A stretch of 7,845 nt of DNA, from NCBI GenBank assembly GCA_003154555.1, contig PMDT01000285.1, positions 1 through 7,845 of the forward strand, read 5' to 3'. The notes under the pieces were generated by a model. That model saw only the letters and a list, made by a program, of their open reading frames with translations. It ran no database searches and was not told the origin of the DNA. Position numbers and translations under genes: made by a program. This document shows, piece by piece, positions 1-6,853 of this stretch. This DNA comes from Spirochaetaceae bacterium. GTDB lineage: Bacteria; Spirochaetota; Spirochaetia; SZUA-6; Fen-1364. Numbering within the stretch: position 1 is the stretch's first letter; each line of letters begins with the position of its first letter.

Positions 1-336
1 GACATACCACTCGTCCATCGCCCAGAAATGACCTTCGCGGACGTCGATCTGCAGGTCATTGACGATCTGCGCCACCAACGGCAGCTGCTCGGTCGGCCCG
101 ATTGGTCCGCAGATTCCAGCAGGGCTGTCGGCGGTAGACTGCCTCCACGCCGCGACATACTCCAGCGCCTCCGCGGCGAAAAACGATTCCAGGGTGTCAA
201 AAAACCTCACCTCGAAGCCAGGGCGGCCCAGGGCGGCAAGGTCCTTCTCAGTAAGTCGTGCCGCGTCCTCGAGAATCGCCGGATCGAGGGTCGTGTAGTC
301 CCAGTATCCTCGCGCCACCTTGCTGTTGTTCCTCAT
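1..336 (-). CDS. Glucosamine-6-phosphate isomerase/deaminase-like protein (NagB-type fold), N-terminal 112 residues only
   Basis: The gene starts with ATG at 336-334 and runs off the left edge, so only the first third or so is present. Visible signs are a [10 protein letters not shown]-terminus (residues 11-19), an [12 protein letters not shown] loop (75-86) where NagB carries its phosphate-binding LPTGGTP loop, and AMDEW (106-110), matching the NMDEY motif whose Asp is catalytic in NagB (here D108). It resembles a distinct group of about 330-residue 'glucosamine-6-phosphate isomerases' rather than classical 266-residue NagB. The expected role is aldose-ketose isomerisation with ammonia release from an amino-sugar phosphate, in the cytosol; this is inferred from the family. 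The start is supported by AAGGA four bases upstream (341-345). It follows the deacetylase-like gene by 52 bases, as the last visible gene of the block. I am fairly sure of the family and unsure of the substrate. Confidence 0.72.
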   Translation of the reverse strand, partial: MRNNSKVARGYWDYTTLDPAILEDAARLTEKDLAALGRPGFEVRFFDTLESFFAAEALEYVAAWRQSTADSPAGICGPIGPTEQLPLVAQIVNDLQIDVREGHFWAMDEWYV

Positions 337-383
337 GTGGTCCTTCCTTGAAAGAAGCCGGATTTTCGTCAATTGCCGAGCTC

Positions 384-398
384 CCAGGCTACGCCTGG
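384..398 (-). repeat. Small inverted repeat spanning the stop codon of the deacetylase-like gene
   Basis: CCAGGC and GCCTGG form a perfect six-base stem with a three-base loop, and the TAG stop lies within it. No T-run follows on the minus strand, so it is not a standard terminator. It may slow ribosomes or protect the mRNA before the NagB-like gene, or be chance in GC-rich DNA. Confidence 0.3.
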
Positions 399-2113
399 AT
401 GTGCCCGGTTTTCCCGCTGATCTCATTCTGGACCGTCTTGACTCCGCCGTCGCTGGTGTTCCGGTACAATTGCAGCCGGGTTCCGGCTGCCTCATCGGAA
501 TCCATCTCGTACTGTACGGATTGGTTGGCGACATTCACTTCCACTGCCGCCAGCGCGCACCTGCTTCGCTTTTTCAAGTATGTGAAGATGTCGCGAGGAC
601 GTCGGAACTCCAGCGGGTAGCGCTCCAGCAGCCGACCAGCCTCCTGCCACAATTCTTCCCATTCTCCCGTCTTCAGACAGGCAATCCGTTGTTCGTGCGT
701 GAATGCCATGCCGAAAAAGCCGGAGTCGATGCCCCTCCGTACCTGTTCCGATATCGTATGGGCTGCCTCCGAGAGCCTCGTATCGGGCGCCTCGTCCCAG
801 AAGACGGTGTTGTCCCAGAGATAGTCGGCTTTCACTTCAAAGTCGGTGCTCTCTCGTGTTTTTTTCTCGAGGACACAATGGACGGCCATGAGGTCGGGAC
901 ATTCAGGGGGGAGAGAGATGAAGTATCCGTTGTGACCGTACGGGGGCTGCGGAGCGAGAGGCGCCTTCACCGTCGGCACGTCGAACCATGAAGCATCAAA
1001 GGGGAGGGTGTGCGTCATGAACTCTGCGCCTCTTGCTCGAAAATACGGCAGGGCAGCAAGACCGATCTCACCGAAATGCGGGTGAATCCATGGACTTGTG
1101 ACGATCTTCCATTTCTTCTGATAATAATCCCATCGTGCGAATCGCGCCTCCAATTCCTGCGGCGTCAGGGTCTTTCGACCCAGGTGCTCGAAGCAGAAAC
1201 ATTCATTGTAGCGGAGCGCGTGGAATCCGATGTCGGCCAGGCCCTCGTCCCAGAGGGCGTGAAGCTTCCGGGAGTCGACGTACATGTTCTCATGCGCCAC
1301 CTCGTCAATGGCATCCGTAAATAACGCGAGATTTGGACGCCACCCATGGGCGTTCATTGTGTCGACCCAGCGGAAGTGATTGTAGGAACCCGAGCAATCG
1401 TCTATCGCCGTGGCGGCCATGGGCGGCATGGTATAAGTCACGAAGGGCTTTCGCGCCGACCACAGGATGCTCTTGAGGAACACATCGTCCAGTCCGCACG
1501 CGTGACCACAATTCTCCATGGTGAACAATCGAACGTCGAAAGGAAAGAGCGCGAAACGCCCTTTGCCCGCGTCGACGAGATGAATGAGAGGATGACCTGC
1601 TTCCGACGCCAGGAGAACGTGAGGGCGTGCGAAAGACAGCACACTGCAGGGCACGGCCACGTCGCTTGAAACGCGCTCCCCCACAACCCGCGTCCACGTC
1701 ACGAAGTGATCGTTGCGCGCCGTCACAACGGTGGTGAAGGTGGAGGCGGAAACGGTCGAGCGGTCGATTCCCGCAAGTCTCAGGATCTCGATGGGGAGAT
1801 CGGCCACGCACGGTTCGTAGGCAACCGCTCCAAGGCCCTCTTCCACCGCGCGCACCAGGTCGATCCGTGCCGAAACGCTCAGGCGCATGATGGTGCCCTG
1901 CTGCGCAAAGAATATCCCTGCCAGCGTGAGCGCTTCGGTGCGGAAGAAGTCGTCGGAGAGCTCCCTGCCAATCGTCACCAGGCGATGGGGAATCCCCAGG
2001 TGCCGGAACGCGCAAAGGACAGCGTTCTCGAGAAGGGCGAGGGCCTCCGGGCTCTCGTCGTGGATCAGAATTGCAATGACGCCATTTCCCCGGGATGTAC
2101 CTGCGTGCGTCAT
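389..2113 (-). CDS. Two-domain protein: GATase-like N-terminal domain plus divergent NodB/polysaccharide-deacetylase-like C-terminal domain
   Basis: 574 residues, with no signal peptide or membrane segment. Residues about 10-220 look like a flavodoxin-like/class I glutamine amidotransferase-like domain of the type seen in ThuA and beta-galactosidase trimerisation domains; the stretch [11 protein letters not shown] (184-194) is typical of its end. A conserved-looking linker, [19 protein letters not shown] (206-224), follows. Residues about 230-480 resemble a NodB-type barrel: AIDDC (236-240) gives the Asp-Asp pair, [10 protein letters not shown] (295-304) sits where HxxxH is expected but has Tyr for the second His, and HPHFG (344-348) sits where RPPYG is expected. 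FTHE (471-474) may supply the late His. Deacetylation of an N-acylated sugar is possible, but the altered motifs make the activity uncertain. ATG at 2113 is chosen because it forms an ATGA overlap with the aldolase stop and has GAAGGAG four bases upstream. The family match is from memory. Confidence 0.7.
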   Translation of the reverse strand: MTHAGTSRGNGVIAILIHDESPEALALLENAVLCAFRHLGIPHRLVTIGRELSDDFFRTEALTLAGIFFAQQGTIMRLSVSARIDLVRAVEEGLGAVAYEPCVADLPIEILRLAGIDRSTVSASTFTTVVTARNDHFVTWTRVVGERVSSDVAVPCSVLSFARPHVLLASEAGHPLIHLVDAGKGRFALFPFDVRLFTMENCGHACGLDDVFLKSILWSARKPFVTYTMPPMAATAIDDCSGSYNHFRWVDTMNAHGWRPNLALFTDAIDEVAHENMYVDSRKLHALWDEGLADIGFHALRYNECFCFEHLGRKTLTPQELEARFARWDYYQKKWKIVTSPWIHPHFGEIGLAALPYFRARGAEFMTHTLPFDASWFDVPTVKAPLAPQPPYGHNGYFISLPPECPDLMAVHCVLEKKTRESTDFEVKADYLWDNTVFWDEAPDTRLSEAAHTISEQVRRGIDSGFFGMAFTHEQRIACLKTGEWEELWQEAGRLLERYPLEFRRPRDIFTYLKKRSRCALAAVEVNVANQSVQYEMDSDEAAGTRLQLYRNTSDGGVKTVQNEISGKTGHIQA

Positions 2114-3024
2114 ATCGCTCCTTCGTAGAACTGGATTGCCTCCAATTGCCGGTCGATCCACGTCCGGTCCACGTCGCTCAAGGTATTCAGTGGAAAAACC
2201 GCGTCCCCCACCGGGAAGCCCATGCGCTGGAGGATGTGCTTCACGGAGGCGATCGCATTGCCATGCGTCACGATTTCCACGATGGCGTTTATCGCGGTCT
2301 GCAGCCGTCTTGCCTCGGCGAGGTCACCGGCACGGCATGCCCGGTAGAGGGCGCACGCCTCGCGTGGAATGACGTTGTACGTCGTGCCAATCCCGCCATC
2401 CGCGCCGGCCAGCAGCCCGAACATGAGAATTTCATCGGCGCCGTTGAAAATGCTGAAGCCGGAATCCCGTGCGGCGCGCATCTTCATGAGCTCATACAGG
2501 TTGTAGCTCGTGAACTTCAGCCCCGCGATCCCCGGGCACCGTGAGAGCTCGACGAGGTCGGTCGCGGTGAACGTCACTCCGGATTGGACGGATGCATAGA
2601 TGATGACGGGGAGTGGGCTTTCCCGGGAAAGCCACTCGTAGTATTGCATCACCCCGCGCCGGCCATACGCATAGTAGACGGGGGGAATGGAGGACACTGC
2701 GTGCGCGCCCGCGTCCGCCGCGTTGCGGGCGAGCCGGGAGGCCGCGCGCGCATCCGCGGCGCCAACGTGCGCGATGATGGTCCAGCGGCCTGCGCTGTCC
2801 AGTGAGCGCACCTCCTCCATGACGATGGCGAGGATGTCCCGCCGTACCTCCTCGGGAAGGATGACCCCCTCGCCCGTGCCGCCACAGACGTAAAGACCAT
2901 CGCAGCCCGTCGCATACAGCCAGCGCGTGAGCTTCCGCAGGCCGTCCTCGAGAACCTCTCCATTCTGGCTCACCGGTGAGACCAGAGCAGGATAAATCCC
3001 TTGATTCACACGCCTCTCCGACAT
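2110..3024 (-). CDS. N-acetylneuraminate lyase / dihydrodipicolinate synthase family class I aldolase
   Basis: 304 residues, the usual length for the DapA/NanA family. It forms a (beta/alpha)8 barrel whose lysine makes a Schiff base with a 2-oxo acid and splits or joins pyruvate. Visible hallmarks are GIYPAL (9-14), GGTGEG (48-53) in the carboxylate-binding loop, IIY (141-143) with the catalytic Tyr143, GLKFTS (168-173) with Schiff-base Lys170, and a GADGGIGTTYN stretch (207-217). The last motif, SIPPVYY (112-118) and the SGV (148-150) after the Tyr are closer to NanA than to DapA, so cleavage of a sialic-acid-like or other 2-keto-3-deoxy acid is more likely than lysine synthesis. No nanE or nanK lies nearby, so the natural substrate is open. 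It follows the aminotransferase by 17 bases and overlaps the next gene by ATGA. The true start may be GTG at 3009 (MNQGIYPAL), which has the better ribosome site. Confidence 0.88.
   Translation of the reverse strand: MSERRVNQGIYPALVSPVSQNGEVLEDGLRKLTRWLYATGCDGLYVCGGTGEGVILPEEVRRDILAIVMEEVRSLDSAGRWTIIAHVGAADARAASRLARNAADAGAHAVSSIPPVYYAYGRRGVMQYYEWLSRESPLPVIIYASVQSGVTFTATDLVELSRCPGIAGLKFTSYNLYELMKMRAARDSGFSIFNGADEILMFGLLAGADGGIGTTYNVIPREACALYRACRAGDLAEARRLQTAINAIVEIVTHGNAIASVKHILQRMGFPVGDAVFPLNTLSDVDRTWIDRQLEAIQFYEGAI
3013..3019 (-). promoter_or_regulatory. Shine-Dalgarno GGAGAGG favouring a GTG start at 3009 for the aldolase
   Basis: GGAGAGG ends three bases before GTG at 3009-3007; counted from GGAG the spacing is six. 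The ATG at 3024 has only a weak AGG upstream. The GTG start gives a 299-residue protein beginning MNQGIYPAL, a more typical N-terminus for this family. It lies inside the longer reading frame, so either start is possible. Confidence 0.5.
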
Positions 3025-3041
3025 TGCGCCTGGATCACACG

Positions 3042-4337
3042 CTATGCGCCACGCGACAATTCGCCGACTGACTCGATAATGGAGTCCGCCATGTAGTCGA
3101 GCTGCTGCGGCGAAAGCCCGTAGATGGGAAGGTGCGTGAACCGGTGGGGGAAGAGCTCCTCCGTCACCGGGCAGGAAGCGGCCAGCTTTGCCGTGTCATA
3201 TCCGAGCTGGCGCATGATCTCAAACTTGTACAACGGCGCAAAGTGCGGGATGCTCGTGACCCCGCGGCGATCCAGCTTTTCGCGCAATGCAACCATGCCT
3301 CCACGGACGATTTTCGGATCGACCTGCAGGCAGTACAGATGGGCGGTGGGCTCTGTGCCATCCCCGCCAAGGGGCGGTGTGAGCACACCGTGGCACTGCG
3401 AAAGGCGCGCGCTCAAGAGGCGGGCGTTCTCCCTCCGTTGCGCCAGGATAGCGTCATACCGCGCCAGCTGGCGCAGAAGGCCTAGTGCCTGGATCTCGGT
3501 GGAGGAGGAATTGCTGGCGACAAATGGACCGTCCTTGCCAGGGAGCGCTTCGACATCATAGAACCAGTTGGGAATTTTTTTCTGCATATTCAGACCAAGG
3601 AACCTGGCCCTCTTCAGCTCCTCGGCCAGCGGGAGCGAAGAAACAAGAACTCCCCCTTCGCCGAAGGAGGTGATGTTTTTCACCTCGTGGAAGCTGAACG
3701 CGCCGAAATGTCCAATCGTGCCAAGGGCCCGGCCCTTGTATTTCCCGCCAAACGCATGGGCGGCATCCTCCAGGACAAGGAGGGAATGCTTCTTCGCGAG
3801 GTCCATGATCGGATCCATGTCCACAGGATAGCCCCCGATGTGCACCGGTACGATCATCTTCGTCTTCCTTGTGATCTTGCGCGCCACATCGTCCGGATCC
3901 ATGTTCAGGGTCCGCGCGTCCACGTCGGCAAGCACGACTTTCGCCCCGACGGCAAGTGGATAGGACATGGTGGCGATGAAGGTAATGGAAGGAATGATGA
4001 CCTCGTCTCCCGCGGAGAGATTCGCGTATCTGAATGCAATTTCAAATCCGGCGGTAGCGTTGGTGACGAACACGCTCCCGCGGGAACCGATGGAGGAATC
4101 GATCAACTCCTCCAGCCTGCTCACGTTCGCGCCCAGCGACAGCTTGCCCGGCGGGTGCCCGAGCCGGGAGAGAGCGCGCACGGCTTTCTCCACGTCGTGA
4201 AGGGCCGACATGTATTCAGGGGCCTCGCCCTGCATGAGGAAACGAACGACGTCGATGATGTCATCCGCGCCGTAGGATTCGCCAACGGCTGCCCAGGGAA
4301 CTTTCGCGTCCCCCGTGTTGTACCTGAAATCGCTCAC
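3042..4337 (-). CDS. DegT/DnrJ/EryC1/StrS-family PLP-dependent aminotransferase, long form
   Basis: 431 residues, against about 370-400 for typical members. Fold-type I PLP enzymes of this family transfer an amino group, usually from Glu or Gln, to a keto sugar or keto cyclitol; a few act in other ways. Evidence: VTNATAGFEIAF (91-102) at the cofactor phosphate site, PSITFIATMSYP (116-127), VHIGGYPVDMD (165-175), LEDAAHAFGG (189-198) with PLP-binding Asp191, and SFHEVKNITSFGEGG (215-229) with Schiff-base Lys220. NSSSTEIQALGLL (276-288) replaces the common GYNYRMTEIQAA and recalls WecE-like proteins. Extra length lies before residue 90, where about 40 more residues than usual precede the phosphate site. 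The start is GTG at 4337, with GAGGAAAGGG upstream. It lies 81 bases after the amidohydrolase and 17 before the aldolase. The family is certain; direction (biosynthetic or catabolic) and substrate are not known. Confidence 0.9.
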   Translation of the reverse strand: MSDFRYNTGDAKVPWAAVGESYGADDIIDVVRFLMQGEAPEYMSALHDVEKAVRALSRLGHPPGKLSLGANVSRLEELIDSSIGSRGSVFVTNATAGFEIAFRYANLSAGDEVIIPSITFIATMSYPLAVGAKVVLADVDARTLNMDPDDVARKITRKTKMIVPVHIGGYPVDMDPIMDLAKKHSLLVLEDAAHAFGGKYKGRALGTIGHFGAFSFHEVKNITSFGEGGVLVSSLPLAEELKRARFLGLNMQKKIPNWFYDVEALPGKDGPFVASNSSSTEIQALGLLRQLARYDAILAQRRENARLLSARLSQCHGVLTPPLGGDGTEPTAHLYCLQVDPKIVRGGMVALREKLDRRGVTSIPHFAPLYKFEIMRQLGYDTAKLAASCPVTEELFPHRFTHLPIYGLSPQQLDYMADSIIESVGELSRGA

Positions 4338-4418
4338 TGATTCACCCTTTCCTCACTGAATCTGGCATTCGCCGCAGATTGCGGGGGATGATGTGTCTTT
4401 GCGTCTTGCGCATGGCCA
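4338..4418. other. 81-base gap within the operon; short alternative inverted repeats, no clear promoter
   Basis: This is the longest spacer in the window. Two small inverted repeats overlap and would exclude each other: CCGCA/TGCGG (4372-4376 and 4380-4384, loop 3) and AATCTG/CAGATT (4359-4364 and 4375-4380, loop 10). Neither is followed by a T-run on the minus strand, so an intrinsic terminator is not supported. I see no good -35/-10 pair. GAGGAAAGGG, about nine bases upstream of GTG 4337, is a plausible ribosome site. Confidence 0.3.
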
Positions 4419-5189
4419 TTACTTTTCGCGAGCGCCTTCACGGGCGACCTCCAGCAGCCGCTCTGCATTTTCGTGGAAGATCATCTCCAGAAGGCGCCTG
4501 GAGGAAACGCAGGCGCGGATCTTTGCGACGTACCATGCCGTCAGGTTTTGGAAGAAGCCGCCGCCGTCCGTCCCGAACAGGAGCCTCTCCGGCGGCGCCC
4601 GGCGCACTATTTCGTCAATGGCGCCGCAGCTCGGACCGCACAGCGTCATCCAGACGTTCGGATTTCGGACGCACGCGCGGATGGCCTCGTCCGTGAGATC
4701 GTCGAGGCCGGCGTGCCCGAGCACGATTTGCGTGCCGGGTGCCTGCTCTGCGGCCCAGGCGATCTGCAATGGCGTGCTGTAGGGAGGCGAGCCATCGTGG
4801 AAGAGCACCGGCAATCCCAACTCCCCTGCCCGCTTGAGTATGGGAACGACCGAAAGGTGGGTGAGGGAAAATGCCTGGAGCCACGGATGAAGCTTCAACC
4901 CGCGCATCGACAACGTGCGCGCGCAGCGTTCCAGCTCCCGGATGGCCGCATCCGCCCCGGTATGTGGATCAACGGTGCAGAAAGGCACGAACATGTCGGT
5001 GCGGCCGCGAACCGCTTGAGCGAGGATATCGTTGTTGCGCGCAGTGTCGCGGATAAGACCGTCTGTCGTGAAGAACCACGCCTGATGAATGCCTTCTGCC
5101 TCGAACTGCCGGTGGATGTCCTCCACCGGACGGGGGCTCTCGCCGAAGAGCGTGCCGGGCAGGTGGGTGTGTGTGTCGATGAGCTTCAC
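4419..5189 (-). CDS. Amidohydrolase-superfamily metal-dependent hydrolase (amidohydrolase 2 / COG2159-like), apparently active
   Basis: 256 residues. This is a TIM-barrel hydrolase of the amidohydrolase 2 type, whose members hydrolyse lactones or C-N bonds or decarboxylate, using one metal. The ligand set is visible in order: DTHTH (5-9) with His7 and His9, LKLHP (98-102) with His101, LFHDG (129-133) with His131, LGHAG (157-161) with His159, and FGTDG (205-209) with Asp208. IFHENA (237-242) is the usual C-terminal motif. It is cytosolic. The start is GTG at 5189, overlapping the stop of the upstream paralogue as GTGA, with GGAGG eight bases upstream (5198-5202). The coupling suggests comparable production of the two proteins. 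It is shorter than many COG2159 proteins but complete at both ends. The substrate cannot be read from sequence; neighbours suggest a lactone or cyclic amide from amino-sugar or aminocyclitol metabolism. Confidence 0.85.
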   Translation of the reverse strand: MKLIDTHTHLPGTLFGESPRPVEDIHRQFEAEGIHQAWFFTTDGLIRDTARNNDILAQAVRGRTDMFVPFCTVDPHTGADAAIRELERCARTLSMRGLKLHPWLQAFSLTHLSVVPILKRAGELGLPVLFHDGSPPYSTPLQIAWAAEQAPGTQIVLGHAGLDDLTDEAIRACVRNPNVWMTLCGPSCGAIDEIVRRAPPERLLFGTDGGGFFQNLTAWYVAKIRACVSSRRLLEMIFHENAERLLEVAREGAREK

Positions 5190-5920
5190 GCGGGAAGCCT
5201 CCAGAGCGCGGTCGCGTTGTCGTGGAAGATCGCCTGGAGCTCCGCGGGGCCAAGCCCCAGGCTGCGGATCTTTGTCACCTCCATCTCGTGCCGTGACCGG
5301 GGGTATGCGGAGCAGAAGAGGATCCGGCCCGGCCCGAGCGCTTCGACGAACCCGGCGATGGAAGGGCCTATCGCGCAGGAAGGGTCCACGAGGATGTTGG
5401 GGGCCTGGCGACAGGCAGGCACCACGTCATAGCCGCAGAAATCGGTCCACGACGCGTTGCCCAGCACGAAGGTCACGGTGGGATGCCGCCGGGCAACTTC
5501 CGCGAGCTGGAAGGGCATCGCAACCACGGGAGTCCCGATGGTGCTGTACACCGGGGCACCGCGTGCAGCGCACACCTCCAGGAGAGGATCCAGCAGCGCT
5601 TCGGTGAGGAGAAAGCCCTGCCGCACCGGATTCAGGAACAGGCCGCGCAGGCCCTTGTCCAGCCAGCCCGCCAGCGCTTTCGCTCCGGCGGCCCCGTGCC
5701 ACGGGTTGACGACCGCCATGCCGGACAGACGGTCCGCGTGAGAACGCACGGCATCGAGGATCAGACGGTTTCCTTCGTCGTTGTGGAGGCAGACGAATTC
5801 GTCCGGCGCCGCGATGACCGCTCTCTGGATGCCTGCCTGATCCATCTCGCGAAGCAGGGCGGCCGTGTCGAGCAGGTCGCCGGTGAAACGCGGGCGGGCG
5901 CAGGAATCGATCAGGGTCAT
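5186..5920 (-). CDS. Amidohydrolase-fold protein lacking the expected metal ligands; probable pseudoenzyme paralogue of the next gene
   Basis: 244 residues. It aligns along its length with the 256-residue protein encoded next: IDSCARP (4-10) against IDTHTHLP, LFLNP (94-98) against LKLHP, PVYSTIG (123-129) against PVLFHDG, FVLGNAS (151-157) against IVLGHAG, ILFCSAYP (200-207) against LLFGTDGG, and IFHDNA (231-236) against IFHENA. Every metal-ligand position of the partner is changed: His7 to Cys, His9 to Arg, His101 to Asn, His131 to Thr, His159 to Asn and Asp208 to Ala. The reading frame is intact and the C-terminus conserved, so it is not a decaying gene. It may be a structural or regulatory partner of the active protein, or have a non-metal function. 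ATG at 5920 overlaps the creatininase stop (ATGA) and has no visible Shine-Dalgarno, so translation probably depends on reinitiation. The open frame extends upstream to 6436, but that part is a shadow of the creatininase gene. Confidence 0.85.
   Translation of the reverse strand: MTLIDSCARPRFTGDLLDTAALLREMDQAGIQRAVIAAPDEFVCLHNDEGNRLILDAVRSHADRLSGMAVVNPWHGAAGAKALAGWLDKGLRGLFLNPVRQGFLLTEALLDPLLEVCAARGAPVYSTIGTPVVAMPFQLAEVARRHPTVTFVLGNASWTDFCGYDVVPACRQAPNILVDPSCAIGPSIAGFVEALGPGRILFCSAYPRSRHEMEVTKIRSLGLGPAELQAIFHDNATALWRLPA
5198..5202 (-). promoter_or_regulatory. Shine-Dalgarno GGAGG for the GTG-started amidohydrolase
   Basis: GGAGG lies inside the end of the paralogue's reading frame, eight bases before GTG 5189. 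With the GTGA overlap it supports this start and allows both coupled and independent initiation. Confidence 0.6.
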
Positions 5921-6777
5921 AGCAGGATGATGGGCGGGGGGGTGAAGGCGACGCTCTTGTAAACGCCGTCGGCCCGGGCTTCCAGCGTGCTCACCTTTTC
6001 CACGAGCGCCACGAGCGAGTCTTCCACCAGTCGCTCGCCCAGCTCCTTCGTCGCGGTCTCCGGGTGTCCCATGACCCCCACGGTGATGTCCGGCCTCTGG
6101 GTCATGCGGGGAATGACGAACTCGTCGTCGACGATCTTTTCTGCGCGCTGGTAGTTGTCGGGATGCCGTATCTGCAGCGCCAGGATCTCCGGCGTATCGA
6201 GCGCGAGGTCTTCCATGCGGACGAGCTCCGGCGCGATCGCCATGACCATGGATGTCTCCAGCCACCCCGCGTGCCAGTCGCCCTCGCTGAAAGCCTTTCC
6301 CCAGCCCACGCCCGGGGAATGGAATTTCCAGATGGGAAGAAGGGCGATCATCACGTGCTCGCAGGCGGGATTCGTGCGCAGGAGGAGCTTCAGCGCAGCG
6401 TCCAGCGCCAGCGCGTTCTCGCTTCCGCCGTGGCACAGCACGATGTAGACGTTCCGGAAGCCCTGCGACGCGAGGGAAAGGATCGTGTCACTCACCACCA
6501 GGGACATGGTGGAAGGAGAAATGTTGATGGTGCCAGGCAACCCGCCGCCGGAGAAGGACGTGTTGATCGTCGGAGCGACAAGGATGCCGGTTCTTTCGCC
6601 GAGCCGGCGGCTGATGCCGGCCGCAATGACCGCGTCAGTGGCCAGCGGCAGGTGATCCCCGTGCTGCTCGGTGACGCCGATGGGTATGATGACCGACTTC
6701 TTCCGCGTGAGGTACTCCCGCACGAGCCTCACCGTCATGTGCTCCATCACCGGGAAAGGACTCTTCTTCGCTGCCAT
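5917..6777 (-). CDS. Creatininase-family metal-dependent hydrolase
   Basis: 286 residues, near the family's usual 240-290. The family includes creatinine amidohydrolase, the deformylase ArfB, mycofactocin MftE and, as I recall, the diketo-inositol hydrolase IolN, so the reaction is not fixed by the family. Evidence: IPIGVTEQHGDHLPLATD (31-48) carries the metal-binding Glu37, His39 and Asp48; LPGTINISPST (80-90) matches the FPGT segment; CHGGSEN (115-121) matches the NGHGGN region; HAGWLETS (169-176) carries the conserved His and Glu174. One oddity is SGGG (76-79), where many members have a conserved His just before FPGT. The start at ATG 6777 is supported by AAGGAGG six bases upstream and family length; the longer open frame to 7155 overlaps the aminotransferase and is rejected. 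It follows the aminotransferase by 76 bases and overlaps the next gene by ATGA. The product is cytosolic. The substrate is unknown; an amide or ring C-C/C-N bond is likely. Confidence 0.85.
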   Translation of the reverse strand: MAAKKSPFPVMEHMTVRLVREYLTRKKSVIIPIGVTEQHGDHLPLATDAVIAAGISRRLGERTGILVAPTINTSFSGGGLPGTINISPSTMSLVVSDTILSLASQGFRNVYIVLCHGGSENALALDAALKLLLRTNPACEHVMIALLPIWKFHSPGVGWGKAFSEGDWHAGWLETSMVMAIAPELVRMEDLALDTPEILALQIRHPDNYQRAEKIVDDEFVIPRMTQRPDITVGVMGHPETATKELGERLVEDSLVALVEKVSTLEARADGVYKSVAFTPPPIILL

Positions 6778-6853
6778 CTCCGTCCTCCTTGATCGACGTT
6801 CTCGGCGGGACAGGCCGTGTGGCATGCCGCGCCATTGCCGGACCTGCCGGCTG
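6778..6853. other. 76-base spacer with a small GC hairpin and a strong ribosome site
   Basis: An inverted repeat GCCGG/CCGGC (6837-6841 and 6847-6851, loop 5) begins two bases after the aminotransferase stop. It lacks a T-run, so it is not an intrinsic terminator; it could protect or pause the mRNA. The palindrome GGCATGCC is at 6821-6828. AAGGAGG (6784-6790) is the ribosome site of the creatininase gene and the strongest in the window. I see no promoter. Confidence 0.35.

Noticed and set aside
384..398. Hairpin at 384-398 as an intrinsic terminator
   Set aside because: The stem is only six pairs with no following T-run, and the next gene is 52 bases away on the same strand.
320..991. Open frame of 223 residues on the plus strand
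   Set aside because: It lies opposite the deacetylase-like gene, has no family motif, and is the kind of long antisense frame that GC-rich DNA yields by chance.
2114..2161. Upstream GTG start at 2161 for the deacetylase-like gene
   Set aside because: It would overlap the aldolase by 52 bases; ATG 2113 has a Shine-Dalgarno and the usual ATGA overlap.
1..3024. A standard sialic acid catabolic operon (nan/nag)
   Set aside because: Only a NanA-like and a NagB-like gene are present; nanE, nanK and nagA are absent, and aminotransferases and a creatininase-family gene do not belong to that pathway.
4473..5432. Open frame of 319 residues on the plus strand
   Set aside because: It runs opposite both amidohydrolase genes, whose motifs and overlapping start/stop codons are clear; the plus-strand translation has no recognisable domain.
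5921..6436. Upstream extension of the pseudo-amidohydrolase frame
   Set aside because: The extension is an Arg/Ala/Gly-rich shadow of the creatininase gene; family alignment begins at MTLID from ATG 5920.
6064..6792. Open frame of 242 residues on the plus strand
   Set aside because: It is antisense to the creatininase gene and shows no motif.
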